64,000 nucleotides of DNA from contig CM060733.1 in NCBI GenBank assembly GCA_030704615.1, positions 64,356,001 through 64,420,000 of the forward strand. The letters are read 5' to 3'. Numbering within the stretch: the stretch's first letter is position 1; every line of letters begins with the position of its first letter. The notes beneath the pieces were generated by a model. The model was not told where the DNA came from. It worked only from the letters and a program-made list of their open reading frames with translations, and did not search any database. This document shows, piece by piece, positions 19,951-31,413 of the stretch. The translations under genes and the position numbers were made by a program. Source of the stretch: Takakia lepidozioides (taxonomy: Eukaryota > Streptophyta > Takakiopsida > Takakiales > Takakiaceae).

Positions 19951-20423
19951 CAGTGTTGGACTGGTATCAAGTTTTTTACATACCAGTCTGGTCCTGGTAC
20001 CAGGCGTATCACAAAGTTTTCATACCAAGTCTGGTCTATATAATGGTGGATGTATATTTGTCCAAATACTGGTATGAGTATGAGTATCATGACCACAATA
20101 CCAGCTGGTATGAGGTATCAACTCTGGTATCATCCTTTATGTGTATTTTCACTTGATATTTGCTAATTGATAAACTTGTAATTCAAGATGGCTTTAGAAG
20201 TAAATATACATAAATACAAATGTATAGGCAAATGTACACATAAATTAATATGGTACACATACCAGAGTAAATGAGGTAGATTGCGGGGGAGTACTGGTAT
20301 TGTGGCTGGTATGAAAAAACTGATACCAGCCAGGTCTGGTATATGACCAAGTATTCTCCCAAACGATACCAGACTGGTCTGGTATCTATAACAGTCCTTC
20401 ACCTATATACCAGTCCAACACTG
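19951..20423. mobile_element. hAT-type MITE with 8-bp target duplication
   Basis: The ends are CAGTGTTGGACTGGTAT (19,951-19,967) and its exact reverse complement (20,407-20,423). They are flanked by identical 8-bp repeats GTTTATTC (19,943-19,950 and 20,424-20,431). Terminal CAGTG and an 8-bp TSD define the hAT superfamily. The 473-bp body has no coding capacity but is packed with CTGGTAT/ATACCAG heptamers, often as ACCAGNCTGGT palindromes, likely transposase-binding repeats. The exact TSD suggests a fairly recent insertion. Confidence 0.9.
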
Positions 20424-20500
20424 GTTTATTCTCTGGATATGATGAGTACAGAGTTGGCTCTTTCTGAACACACAACTGTGGTTATACGTTTGTTTTGAAG

Positions 20501-20521
20501 CTCCCCTAAACGCCCGCAAGG
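20501..20521 (-). repeat. Isolated copy of a TIR-like motif also found at 33,441-33,456
   Basis: CTCCCCTAAACGCCCGC is the reverse complement of GCGGGCGTTTAGGGG near 33,437-33,451. It is also close to the end of the 32,108-33,076 MITE. It may be the end of a decayed relative. Confidence 0.4.
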
Positions 20522-20819
20522 CCTAAAACGGGCCAAATTGGTTGTTTAAGGGTCTCTAACTTTTGCAGATGTAAGTAGGCCAAATTCCTCAAAATATGGT
20601 GCATACACACAGCATATCCTCGTGTAGATCCTATGGGCAAAGGCGATTGGCTAGATTCGGAGGAGCCAATGAGCTATTAGATTTACAATGGCCAGGGGTG
20701 GCTCCCACCTGTTTCATATTTCCTTTCTCTCTCTGCCTGTATAGCCTAGCCTGGCACACTTGCTCATCATCCCTTGCAGGTTGCCTTTAATGCGTGTAAT
20801 GCATGTTGTCTTTAATGCT

Positions 20820-22215
20820 AAAACACACTACCGTAGTGGCTCAGAATGTTGTGTGGCCTCGTCCTAATGAGGCTGGTCAGACGATGGGGCCCGCCATCTC
20901 CCTAATATAGGAGCAAACTACCTTCATGCAGCAAGGACTTAGAATTTTTTTGGCATATGAAATTTACAACTACCTCCATGTAGGTAGTTTTAGGATTTTC
21001 TACATGAAGGTAGTTGCAAAACCAAACTGAAACTACCTGCACGAGAGTAGTTACCTACCCACACCTCCATAGAGGTAGTCGTAGTTAGCGCCTAGCACCA
21101 GAACCACGTTCAAGGATTGGAACTCAACGATGTGTAGTTTTTTTTAATATATAAGAGAAACGGGAATAGGGATCGTTTTAATGTAGCGGGCCCGCTATCG
21201 GGTCCATGTCCCCTCTGCACCCCGCTGCCTCATTACGACGAGGCCACACGATAGCGCAGAAACACCTCGGGATATTTGTAATCTAGGATTAGCCTCCAAA
21301 GAGGCCTTGTCCCTACAAGCAGGGCACATTAATGGGCTTTGTCATTAATGCCAGGAGCCAGGCCTTCTCCGGCCCACCTCCCATTTCTTGGCCATGCCCC
21401 TTGATAGCCATACCCACTCCTCGCCATGCCTGCGTGCCCATGCGCCTTCCCCCGTGCTCCATGCGAGGCCCCATGCCACATGCTCCATGGTCATGTTTGT
21501 TATCCATAGATGATTTTAGCGGGATGAGTCTAAAATGGATGAGGTTAGGGGTGGGTTTAGGCTCGTTAGGGTCACGACTGTTTTAACATTGCTCATCTTG
21601 GCTCCAATAGCAAACATTGGGGTTCTATGGATTAGTGAGTGGATTAGTGGACGCGAATATGAGTAGATTAGATTAGTGAGGTGAGCTTGTGGATCACTAA
21701 ACACTTGATGTGGTGCAGGGCGTTCAAGAGCTTCCAGGAAACCGCGGTTGAGGTTTCCTGGCATATCATTTAAATGATATAAGATATATCTAGAGGAAAT
21801 TGCAATCGAGGTTTCCCTGACATGATGGTATATTTTAATATGTCTGGAGGAAGCACATTTGAGGTTTCCCTGGCATACCACTTGCATACCATTCACAAAT
21901 GCAAACATAATAAAAGGAACTCACCTAGTTTGCAAAGAACTCACTAAGCCCCAAACAAACAAAACCCTCAACCAGCCGCCGCCCTAAGAGATCCTAACCC
22001 CATCCATCCTAAATTCATCTCTAAATTCATCCATGAATAACAAACATGCTATGGAGCATGTAGCATGGGGGAGGGCTCATAGAGCATGGGGCATGGTGAG
22101 GAGTATGGCGAGCAAGGGCATGTGGGCCCGATAGTGGGGCTGTTGACTACATTAAATGGCATAAGGCTTTATTATAGCCATTAATGAGTGGCTTCCTGTA
22201 GGCACAAGTAGTGTG
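20820..22215. repeat. Long inverted-repeat (foldback-like) element
   Basis: The left arm (about 21,290-21,570) and the right arm (about 21,960-22,205) are imperfect inverted copies. Shared stretches include ACATGCTCCAT..CATGTTTGTTAT near 21,477-21,502 and 22,040-22,065, CCTACA..CATTAATGG near 21,313-21,340 and 22,180-22,200, and TTTAATGTAG...CTATCGGG near 21,177 and 22,120-22,160. Outermost, AAAACACACTAC (20,820s) mirrors GTAGTGTGGTTTT (22,209-22,221). A shorter inverted pair GTGTGGCCTCGTC/GACGAGGCCACAC (about 20,852 and 21,238) is nested in the left part. No target duplication was found and no protein is encoded. Boundaries are approximate. Confidence 0.5.
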
Positions 22216-22734
22216 GTTTTTTGGACAGGTAGCCCTACCTTTTTTGTGACAGGTTAATTTTTTTTTTTTGACTTTCACTGTGACTGACAACTTTCAGAAA
22301 ATGCCTTTCACATGACAGGTTTACAAGATTTTGACCTTTCACACAACCATGTCATATGAAATAAAAAGTAAAAAATGAAAAGAAGTGTGTAGTTTGAAGT
22401 GTGAACTTCTTACACATCTTTGGGGGCTCAATCACTTATACTATGTTGCTTGCTGGACCTTGGAAGACTCCCTGGATCATGAGCACCACACCTATGAAAG
22501 TGCAAATTGCTGGGGTCCTAATTATAACTGCCCGTCACAATGTGTCCAACAGAGCGCGGAGGGGCTTGGACAACCAGTCTTTACAAGCAGGCGAGGCTCT
22601 CAATAGCTGCATCCCCAAACTACTACGTAGATCGTTGTGAACTTAAGGCCCAAGTGCCTGTTTCTTGAAATAAATTAGATGACTAAAGTTGCCATTTCAC
22701 AACCCGGAGCAGTATATGAGAGCCAGTGTTTTCT

Positions 22735-22880
22735 GCCTTGGCGAAACCTTAAAATTTTAAAATGAAATATTCTGTCATAAATTCCCAATTTTCCATGGAT
22801 GAAATTGCCAAACTTCTACAAAGATAATATAACAAAGGATGATATAAATGGATGAAAGTACATAGGAGGATGAAAATTTA
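22735..22880 (+). repeat. Dispersed repeat, copy A
   Basis: Shares order and wording with 37,545-37,720: GAATATTCTGTC or GAAATATTCTGTC, then TTTTTCATGGATGAAAT-like, GCCAAA.TTCT.CAAA, GATGATATA, GTGGATGA and ACATAGG.GGATGAA. Probably a short non-autonomous repeat family. Its ends are unclear. Confidence 0.5.
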
Positions 22881-24245
22881 AGAATGAGAACGCTTCAAAG
22901 ATCAAAATCATTCAGCTAGCTAATCTTGGGATTGTATTCTTCCAATAAACAGAAATGACGTGCTCGAGCGTGTAACCAAAGCAGCTAGAGTCAAATACAT
23001 ATTGCAAAACAATGATCAGGACTTCAGACCCGATCACCTGAAACGTGGGTAAGTTAGCAGTGTTAAGGTTTATGATAAAGATCTACAAACCACACAGCTC
23101 TACTCATGGGCCAATGTAGCTTTCATTGAAGGTAGAACCCAAGACCCCCTGAAGAGTAAGCCAACCTAGAGGCCTGCATACAACACGCAATTGTAATAGA
23201 AGAGGCCCGGGAGTTGAATGCGCCCGGGCCCCGGTAAGCGTACGTGGCCCGCCGCCCACCCGCAGCCGCGCCCCCCTAAGTCTGGCGCCTCAGATTCGCG
23301 CGGTCACCACGACGACGCCCATGTCGTGGTAGGCCCCACGCAGTCTAGAGTCCCTTTTTCTGTATAACTAACATTAAATTCAGGTCAATAGTAACGTAGC
23401 AGCATGCGGCCCATTGGTGCCACCGCTCCTTCCGAAAGCAATCTCATGTATTATGCAAATACATGAGAAATATATGGACATGCATGTTCCCCATAAGCTC
23501 CCAATATTTGTAAATTTGCTACTTCAAAAAAATTGTAAGTCCCTGTGAAAGTAGTTACATGGTGACTATACTTGGATGACCATCTTCAAAAATAGTCATA
23601 CAGGAGAAAATGTATGGTCAGGCATGAATACATGAGCTGTCTTCATGCACAAGTCTTGAATGGTATATATTATAATTATGTATGACAAGTATATCATACT
23701 TCCTGAACTCAAGGGTTCAATTTACAATGGATGAGATGGTGACTATGAATCTTCATATCTATACTAATATCATTCTTTTTATTTTCAATCGTTGCAAAGT
23801 CATACATGATTTGAATGCATTGTCATATCTATTAGCATAGTTGTACATACATGATGTCATGTCTCATTCATGCACATTGATCCGCGCCTCAGTTCTCAAT
23901 TTTCATCCATGGCAACGGCTGTATTTTTATATTTTTGTGTTTTCATTTTTTGATCATTATTTTTAATTACCTAATTTGATAAAGGCTGTGGCCAATTGAT
24001 TAATTTTAGGGGAAAAATTAACCCCATTGATGTCGATACATATCCATGGGATGAGGGACGAGCCCGAGACATAAGCAAGAGAGACGGCCGAACCGGCCAT
24101 GACAAGGACCAAAAGGGTCTGGGGATGAGAGGATGGCGACCATGGTCGGCCATATCCCCATGCAATTCAATGATGCCTAAATGCAAAAAGCTGAGTGCTC
24201 TCACGTACCCCTACGAAGTAAGGACGAAAAATCGTAAGTGCCTGC
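22881..24245. other. Intergenic, with a GC-rich island at about 23,205-23,345
   Basis: Mostly AT-rich without convincing frames. The island (GCCCGGGCCCCGG, GCCCGCCGCCCACCCGC and neighbours) contrasts sharply with its surroundings. Its source was not recognised. Confidence 0.4.
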
Positions 24246-24688
24246 CTAACTGAGGACCCTGAAGAGCATTATGGAGAGCCCCGGAAGAAAGGCGACGTGA
24301 TCAGTGATGAAGTTGAGCTTCACCGATCTCTTGCCCTTGATGTGTCTCCAATTGATGTCGCGGTCGAAGTCTGGCAATTCAGGGCAGTGGCGAGTTGCAA
24401 TTTCTCCATCCTTGAGGGATTGAGCTCCAAATGCAGGTTGTTGGCGCAGGGCTCGTGCAGACGATTCCATGCATTGCCCATGAGGTGGTGAAGGTGCTAT
24501 GGAGCTAATGTTGAGCTTCTGGACGCTTGCAGATATCTGCAGAAAGTTTGGCCCAGGCCTTCCGAGCTTCCGTTTGGATGTCAAAGAAGATCAAAGCGAG
24601 CATCAATGAGACAGTGGAGTTAGTATTTCCCAGGGCCCATGCGCATCTGGTTTTCCAGATGTGCCAGAGCCCGACAGCCCTGATCGTG

Positions 24689-25192
24689 TCAAAAACCGGT
24701 CATTGGGATAAAAGGCTGCTTGGAGATAGGATCGTAGTTCAGTAGCATGTTGATTGGAGTCAATGAGGCGCGGTCATGCCAGTGGTTGAGCATCCAGTGA
24801 ATTTTGGGCGAGATTTTTGAAGGTATGTTGTATTGCAAGAGGCAGTGCTTCAGGGATTCCGAAACCCCCAGCGAGCAGCATGTGCAGAGCAATGCCCTGG
24901 TGAACTGAAGCCAGCGTCCTACCTTTAGAATTCTATTTGCGATTTGCCAGAGAAAGGCAACTAACTTTGCACGTCTGGATTTGATCCATATGTCTTTCCA
25001 AATCACATTCCAATGCTCATCCGTAGGCTCTCCATTTGGCGTCCCCTTTGGAGAAGGGGATGGAGCTTGTGTTGAGGCACTTGTAGCCTTTTTTTTGCTG
25101 TGTATTGAAAAAAGGATGGTTTGCCACCAAGATCCCATGTCCATTCTTGAGGATCCGGCTGCAGTTGCATGATAGGTTTGCCTCCAATCCAC
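24689..25192 (-). pseudogene. LINE ORF2: zf-RVT-like C-terminal segment
   Basis: WNVIWKDIWIKSRRAKLVAF, LWQIANRILKVGRWLQ and CTCCSLGVSESLKHCL follow the plant zf-RVT pattern (W..IW......K...FLW....R.L........C..C....E...H.L). One cysteine spacing is altered. Confidence 0.72.
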
Positions 25193-26175
25193 ACAAATGT
25201 GTTTGCTTTAATCCAAGCGGTCAAAACTGACGTAGGAGGCTTAGCAGGGTTCATGAGCTTTGCACCGGATGACCATTGGCATACTTTGATAAGGGAGAAA
25301 TTCCCCCCATTGATGGAGACCAGGTGTGCTTGAGAAAGGTGCAGGATGTTTGATTGAGGGCAGCAGCACATGGCAATGCCAATGATTTGTGTATTCCATG
25401 ACGTAAATGACCTGATTAGGTCTGGCTGAGTATGTAACCCAAGTGTCAAGCAATGGTGGCAACGGCCCCTCACAAGGATGCTTATCCAAGTTGCAGGGAT
25501 GGTCTGGATGATGCAGGCATAACCAGCATTTCCTCTGGCAGCGCCTACAATCTGGTTTATGTGCCCCTGGCAGCATAGTGCTGAGCCCGACCAAATATTT
25601 CCGACCTGAGCAATGCCATGGTAATCCCAGGTAGACCACCGCTTTGCAGATCCACGGTCATCCTGGTGTAAGTGCTGGAGTTAAGGAAAAGGTGTTGACG
25701 GATGACTTCCTCGTATGAGGAGGGCTCTCCTTTGATGAGGTATGGCCTCAACCTACCCATGCTTTCCAAATTGCCTTCCATAGCGGAGAGCCAGGCTGCT
25801 TGTCTTTGAAACCATTAACAATCCAACGCATTGACCTTGGCCATTCCAAGTAAGGCATCTATCTGGTTGGCTGGATCCAAGATACCAAGCCCCCCTTGTT
25901 TTCTGGGGCGGCATATTTGGGCCCAGGAAATAGCTGGTCTGACGTGTTGTGAACTGGAGCTTGCTCCCCAAATGAAATTCCGAATGATTCTCTTGATTTC
26001 TTTTAAGTAGCATGGGCTTGGGCTCCACACGGAAGTGAAGTACCAGATGCTGGCCATAATTACCTGGTTGGCGACCAAAGCCCTTCCAGTGAGAGACAGG
26101 TGCCTGGATCCCCAGAATACAAGCTTGCGTTTCAGTTTGTCTATGATTGGCCCTATTCTTTGCTCATCAAAAAGG

Positions 26176-27176
26176 TTAACTCCGAATGGAAAACCTAATA
26201 GCTTGGTACTTTTCCCCCACTTTGAGCCATAGCCCTAGCTCCTGACCCCAAATAGGGTTGACTCCGATTTGTGATTTGGATCTATCACCAACCAGCACTG
26301 CCACCGTTTTTTCCCAATTTACATTGAAACCGGATGCTAGGCAGAAGATGTTCGAGGTGGAGATTGTTTTTTCCAAGTTTCGAGGTCTAGTGTCAAGGTA
26401 GAGCACCGTATCATCCACAAACATTGATGATTTGATATGCAGCTAGTTGGGGTGTTGGCTGGGGATTGAAAGGCCCCTGATGTCTGCATTGCTTTCCAGC
26501 CTAGCCGATGTCCAAGCGAATCAGCCACTATAAGAAATAGAAAGGGTGCCAGTGGGCGACCATGTCGAACCGAGCGTTGCAACTCAAATGGTGAGGATAA
26601 AAAGCCATTGACCAGCACCCTGCTGAGGCATTCTGGAGCAAGATTGAGACCCATTTGCAAAAGTCAGGGGATAGTCCCACTTTTAGCATTGAAAACATTA
26701 GAAGGGGCCATTCTACTTTATCAAAGGTCTTTTCGAAGTCATGGCCATTGCTTGGTTAGAGTCTTGGGCATAAGAATGAGTCTCGTGAGCCAGCAGTATG
26801 TTGTCCAGAATGAATCTGCCTTTGATAAAGCCAGTCTGGCTTGATTTAATGAGCGTGGGCAACAGTGGCCGAAGGCGAAGGGCCGGGGTTTTAGCGATGA
26901 TTTATATGAGACGTTGAGAAGGGTGATGGGCCTGTAATTGGCTATGGCCCTTCTCTCTCCCTTTTTGAAAAGAAGCACTATTACCCCTTGTGACATCTCT
27001 CTGGGCATTTCCTCTGCATCCTTGATGGCATTGGCCATTTTACAGAAGTCGGTAGAGATGTGCTGCCACATCAGGTTGTAAAACTCCACTGGCATTCCAT
27101 CTTCTCCTGGAGCCTTGAGGTTTGACATAGATTCCAGAGCTATACGCAACTCAATTTCTGTGAATGCCCCATCCAA
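26176..27176 (-). pseudogene. LINE ORF2: reverse transcriptase
   Basis: In order on the reverse strand: FTEIELRIALESMSNLKAPG with EDGMPVEFY, ANYRPITLLNVSYK (27,176-26,739), then RVLVNGFLSSPFELQRSVRH with GRPLAPFLFLIV (26,660-26,337), then the catalytic MFVDDTVLYLD and GFNVNWEKT (26,424-26,176). All are hallmark non-LTR RT blocks, spread over three frames. Confidence 0.87.
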
Positions 27177-27263
27177 TGCAGCAGCTTCCTGCTGGCCAAT
27201 TTTAACCGGGTGAGATTGGATGCATGTTTGTATGGCCTGGTTAATGGCTTCTGATTGTTCCCT

Positions 27264-27995
27264 TTACTTGAAAAGGGTGGCGAAGTGGTTATGTGCGATG
27301 GCAGTGATTTTCTTTGGGTCACATTGAGTGATGCCCTGCGAATCATGGAGCTCTGGGATTGCCTGCCTCGCGTGACGCACTTGGACTTTGTCAAAAAAAA
27401 AAATTGACATCTTTTCTCCCTTTGTTGACCTGTTGATCCCTGCCTGGATTTTTAGCTTTGCTTCCATCTCATTTTCATAAGTGTCCAAGTTCAATCTTGC
27501 TTCCAAGTAAGTTTGGAAGACAGATGGGATCAGATTGGTTTCCTTCAAGAATTTTCTGGCACACTGCCAGGCATTTAGTGAGGGCCAGATGTTTTTTGTT
27601 TCTCGCACCGGCCAGTTTTTGGCTAATTTCTTGGCATTGTTTTTTTGCAGCTTTGAGCTTTGCGAGGAATCTGCCAATTGGACAGGGGATAAGTTGACCA
27701 GATTCCTGCCAGGTAATCTTGAGTTTTTGTTGAACCTCTGGAATTTTGAGAATTGAGGCGTTGAGCCTGAATAGACCCCTACGCCTTTCAAAGATAACTG
27801 AACGTTGGCGTGGTCGAATTCCTGGAATATGGGCTCTTGGGGGATTTTGCTGGACCAGGAAGCCAGGCTTGAGGACAGGTAGAACCTGTCTAAACGGGCC
27901 ATACTGAGCTCTGCCCCTGTTCTATTGTTTGACCAGGTATATTGTAGTGGAGGAGGAGAAGGAGCCGAGGCTGAGGCACGGCGAGGCTCCAACAA
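27264..27995 (-). pseudogene. LINE ORF2: end of endonuclease domain and linker
   Basis: YTWSNNRTGAELSMARLDRF is the well-known C-terminal motif of plant LINE endonucleases (TWSN...LDR). It is followed by a degenerate DHxxL segment (DHANVQLSL) and a Lys-rich linker leading to the reverse transcriptase. A poly-A/T run near 27,395 disturbs the frame downstream. Confidence 0.82.
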
Positions 27996-28992
27996 GGAGT
28001 AATTGTGGACCAGCTTATGCCATGCCGACTCTTCTTGAAATCCAAGGCATTGGGAGCCAAGTCCCTTCTGTCAACCCTGGATTCCACCATAATGTAATCG
28101 CCGGATCCACTGTGTAATGTTAGGCTCGGCTTCCATTTTTGCATAGATGAGACTCCAAAGCGCCGGATCGCTCTTGAGGTGTGTTTGGAGCATATAGGTT
28201 TGGTCCAACCTAGCAAGGAGATAGTGGTGTGCAGCTAATAATTTAAAAAAAATCTCAAAAGTGCCTAACTGCCAAGTGGCCCAAAAAATAATTATTAGCA
28301 GGCAAGTGCCTAACCTGCTATCCCACTACGGTACCTTGTGCAGGATCCTTCACACAACAATTCCACGTCCCTGCTCCTTTGACCTGTGCCAAGTGGCGTA
28401 ATCTCATCCAAATTCTGAGATCTTGGGCTTGTTAAGGTGCAAACACCTAAATGTGTGCGTGACCTTATATGGACCCCTATATTTGTGAGCAAATGTGACT
28501 GATGAAGTCCTTAAATGGATGCATTATTTTCATTGGTTGGTTTTAGGTTCATCAATGGAGAGAAGTCCTTATATATAGGGATATATATGGTTGTGACTTG
28601 TATTGTACAGTATTTTTGTTATTAATGTATGCTCCATAGGATGGTTAATAGCAAAGCTGGAGGTTAACTATAAACATGATTTGCATGCCTTAATCACTTA
28701 TTAAAACAAGTTTAGGGTGGATTTGGGAAGGATAGCGCTTCGTAATAGCCATGACGGCTGCTCCAATTAAATGTAGTGGCTGCTCAATTCAAAATACGGC
28801 TGCTCCAATTAAGCAGAGTGGCTGCTCATTTCAAAATGGGCCCGCCTACCATTCAAACTCTCCTACCAAGTATAACACGGGCCCACTGGCCACAAATCAG
28901 ATGTGCAAGGGTTCCACTGTGCAATCCGTAAGAGTTCCATGAGTGTAGCAATTCAGATATTTTTACATTTCCACCTGTAGAGTTTCACCACC

Positions 28993-29391
28993 ATGGATCT
29001 AGATTTCAGGTTGCTACCGGATACCGGGGAGGATGTGGCTTATGACAAGACACAGATAGAGAGCCATTCCAGCGATGAATCTGATGAGAGACAAAATTAC
29101 AACGACAGGCATTCACATGAGGGTAGTCAGAGTGATGAAGGTGAGAAAGATGTCAACTTTCAGTGGGCCCAAGATCCATTGGATCACAGTGTACAGTTCT
29201 CGGCTGGGCATGGTTCTCAAGATGCTAACTTACGTGAAAGTCTAGTTGAGAATCGATCTACAAATGAAGAGCGTGTGTCAGTGGACCAGACCTCCAATGA
29301 CAACACTACTGCACCTGCACCTGCTCGAAATCGGGGTGGGAGACCCAAAAAAGCTCCAAGACAACGTAAAAATGGGAACTGGTCAAACTAG
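28993..29391 (+). CDS. pogo transposase, acidic N-terminal leader
   Basis: ATG in good context (CACCATGGAT). 132 codons, rich in Asp, Glu, Ser and His, ending in a basic hook (NRGGRPKKAPRQRKNGNWSN) and a stop. The sequence right after the stop (29,392-29,560), read across frames, carries the start of a helix-turn-helix (ALAGAMAAV, ENT, then RRGTKGTLT), so the stop is a mutation in what was one ORF. GRPKK resembles an AT-hook. Confidence 0.65.
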   Translation: MDLDFRLLPDTGEDVAYDKTQIESHSSDESDERQNYNDRHSHEGSQSDEGEKDVNFQWAQDPLDHSVQFSAGHGSQDANLRESLVENRSTNEERVSVDQTSNDNTTAPAPARNRGGRPKKAPRQRKNGNWSN

Positions 29392-29724
29392 GCATTAGCT
29401 GGTGCCATGGCAGCCGTGTGGATCGGGGAGAACACTTGAGAGCAGCTTCAAGGATATTCGAATACCTGCCTCTAGCCTTCGGAATCATGTGTATGGCGTC
29501 ACGACCACACACGTAGAAGAGGCACCAAGGGCACGTTGACTGCTGCTGAGGAGGATCTGCTGGTGAAATATATCGAACGCATGCAAGAGATTGGGCATCC
29601 TCTTACACTCACGCAGCTCCGGTTGAAGGTGGCTGAAATAACCCAAGAGCGAGAGACACCATTAAGCAAGGAATTCCAGGCTTTGGATGGATTAGATGGT
29701 TCAGATCTAGACATGGACATTTGA
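29392..29724 (+). pseudogene. pogo transposase, CENP-B/psq-like helix-turn-helix region
   Basis: Frames in order show an HTH psq-like start (LAGAMAAV), SSLRNHVYGV in another frame, then TLTAAEEDLLVKYIERMQEI with GHPLTLTQLRLKVAEI, which fits the CENP-B-type second HTH. Frame changes at about 29,440-29,530 and a stop at 29,724 break it. DNA-binding region for the inverted ends in the pogo family. Confidence 0.65.
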
Positions 29725-29794
29725 CCTTGAGGGTGGCACAAGGGCTGGAAACTGGGAGGGCAAGAACGTAGAATCATTCTACACTAATTTAAAC

Positions 29795-30361
29795 TTGATC
29801 TACAAAAAGTACAACTGCGATGCGTCACGGATTTGGAATTGCGATGAATCGGGCTGCCAGGCTGGGCGGAATGGCGGAGGTGTGGTTCTAGCCAAAACTG
29901 GTACAAGAGCTGTACACTCGATCACAGCAGACCAGCGTGAATGGCTCAGCATCTTAACCTGCATCAATGCATCAGGTGGTCATATAAGTATATTCAAGGG
30001 CAAGAGATTTAGTAGGAACTACATTGCAAAGTGTGAATCTGGTGTTACAATGGCCATGCAGAAGAAGGCATGGATGACTGTAATACTTTTTTGCAAGTGG
30101 ATCTCTCATTTCATAGCATCAGTGAAAGCCATGGGCAATGAGATCAGTGTGACAAATCGTCACTTGTTGATCCTTGACGGCCATAACTCTCATGTTACTG
30201 TTCGACAAGCAAGAGCAACAGGTCTATATCTCATCACACTTCCTTCCCACACGTCACATGCACTTCAACCCCTTGATGTAGCTGTATTCAAACCATTTAA
30301 AACAGCATTTCAAATATACCGTGATGTGTGGAGCATGTCACACAGGGAAAGGGTGCACTGA
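29795..30361 (+). CDS. pogo/Tigger transposase catalytic domain (DDE_1)
   Basis: 188 codons with the three catalytic acids of DDE_1: WNCDESG (first Asp), LLILDGHNSHVT (second Asp) and HALQPLDVAVFKPFK (third Asp). This is the typical DDD arrangement of plant and fungal pogo/Tigger transposases. The frame ends prematurely at SHRERVH, and the protein continues in another frame from 30,328. Confidence 0.9.
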   Translation: MIYKKYNCDASRIWNCDESGCQAGRNGGGVVLAKTGTRAVHSITADQREWLSILTCINASGGHISIFKGKRFSRNYIAKCESGVTMAMQKKAWMTVILFCKWISHFIASVKAMGNEISVTNRHLLILDGHNSHVTVRQARATGLYLITLPSHTSHALQPLDVAVFKPFKTAFQIYRDVWSMSHRERVH

Positions 30362-31413
30362 AAGAAGACTTGGCCCAATGGGTCAGTTTGGCCCTAAGGA
30401 CGGCATTGACCAGTCAGATCATTTCCAAAAGGTTCAGCGCTACTGGGATATGGCCTTTGAATTCTCAGGCGATGGTGGGAAAGATGGGGCCAAGTGCAAC
30501 ATTCACACAGTCCAGGACATCATACCAGACCATGGCAGAAGCGGAGATAGACCCAGCTGTGGCAGACCAGACAATGGAGGAAGCAGACCAGACTCCTGCG
30601 CACTCCCAGACCTTAGCAAAAAGTGATCACAATGTAGATGAGGTCCAAAATTCACCTGTTGATCTGCATGTAGAAGAGATCTTAGGCCATTTTGTGCCAG
30701 AGACACAAGTGGATCATCACCACTATTTCGTGGAGATGGAATGCAGTGACGAGGAGGAGGGTGATACAAACCAAGACGGCAGCCAAGAGACGGTTGCTAT
30801 ACAGACTGTTGTGGTGCCTACATCGTCTTCAAGTGGACACCCGTCCACCATCGCTAGGTTCCTGACTCTCCCGGAAGCACTTGCAGCCAATCATAGAAGG
30901 GTGAGAGACGACAATGAACCCATAATAGATTACAGTAAGTCAATTATGATGACATCAGATTCCTATCTCGCTGCACTGGAACACAAAAGGCGGCTCAAAG
31001 AGGAGGCAGCCATTGCGCGTGAACGAAAGAAAGAAGAAGCCATTGCAAACAAAGCCAAACGAGTGGCCGAAAAAGAAGAAGCGATGAATCAAAAGCGAGC
31101 AAGAGCAGAAGAGCGAGAGAGGAAGAAGGCTTTCGACACCATCTGGAGCGCTAAGGCATGTGCAGCTGCAGGTGATCGATTGCACAAGAGAATCCGGGCT
31201 AATCCCGTAATTTCTCCTAACAGCTATCTGGCCCCGTATTGCGGGAGTGCTCCTCCTTTGTGCAGGTATAACCAGCGTGTTGTGATGGAGAGACGTCGGG
31301 CAAAGGCTAGGGGCGCTCCCACCAGCCACCTTGTGACATATTATGTGGGACCAGCAGTGACAACAACCCCACAACAAGGATATCTGCCACCATTGAGACC
31401 TCCTGCATACTGA
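30328..31413 (+). CDS. pogo transposase, C-terminal region (shifted frame)
   Basis: Starts with KGALKEDLAQWVSLALRTAL and FSATGIWPLN, the segment that follows DDE_1 in this family, so an indel at about 30,330-30,360 separates it from the catalytic frame. It then has an acidic linker, a strong Lys/Glu/Arg helix (residues about 205-270, predicted coiled coil), and a basic Pro-rich tail (PQQGYLPPLRPPAY). The family's C-terminal tails vary. Confidence 0.75.
   Translation: MEHVTQGKGALKEDLAQWVSLALRTALTSQIISKRFSATGIWPLNSQAMVGKMGPSATFTQSRTSYQTMAEAEIDPAVADQTMEEADQTPAHSQTLAKSDHNVDEVQNSPVDLHVEEILGHFVPETQVDHHHYFVEMECSDEEEGDTNQDGSQETVAIQTVVVPTSSSSGHPSTIARFLTLPEALAANHRRVRDDNEPIIDYSKSIMMTSDSYLAALEHKRRLKEEAAIARERKKEEAIANKAKRVAEKEEAMNQKRARAEERERKKAFDTIWSAKACAAAGDRLHKRIRANPVISPNSYLAPYCGSAPPLCRYNQRVVMERRRAKARGAPTSHLVTYYVGPAVTTTPQQGYLPPLRPPAY

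Larger units (their letters stand above)
24246..28216 (-). mobile_element. Degraded L1-like LINE, reverse orientation
   Basis: Reading the reverse strand from 28,216 downward, the end of an endonuclease domain, a reverse transcriptase and a zf-RVT-like segment appear in canonical ORF2 order, broken by frameshifts. The 5' part (ORF1 and most of the endonuclease) is missing, so the copy is 5'-truncated, as LINE insertions often are. The last frame (24,246-24,584) is included because it continues on the same strand. A T-rich stretch at about 23,917-23,970 could relate to a tail, but the 3' end is uncertain. Confidence 0.8.

Noticed and set aside
20829-22214. Classic non-autonomous CACTA element with CACTAC/GTAGTG ends
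   Set aside because: The flanking triplets differ (ACA and TGG), so no 3-bp target duplication supports it.
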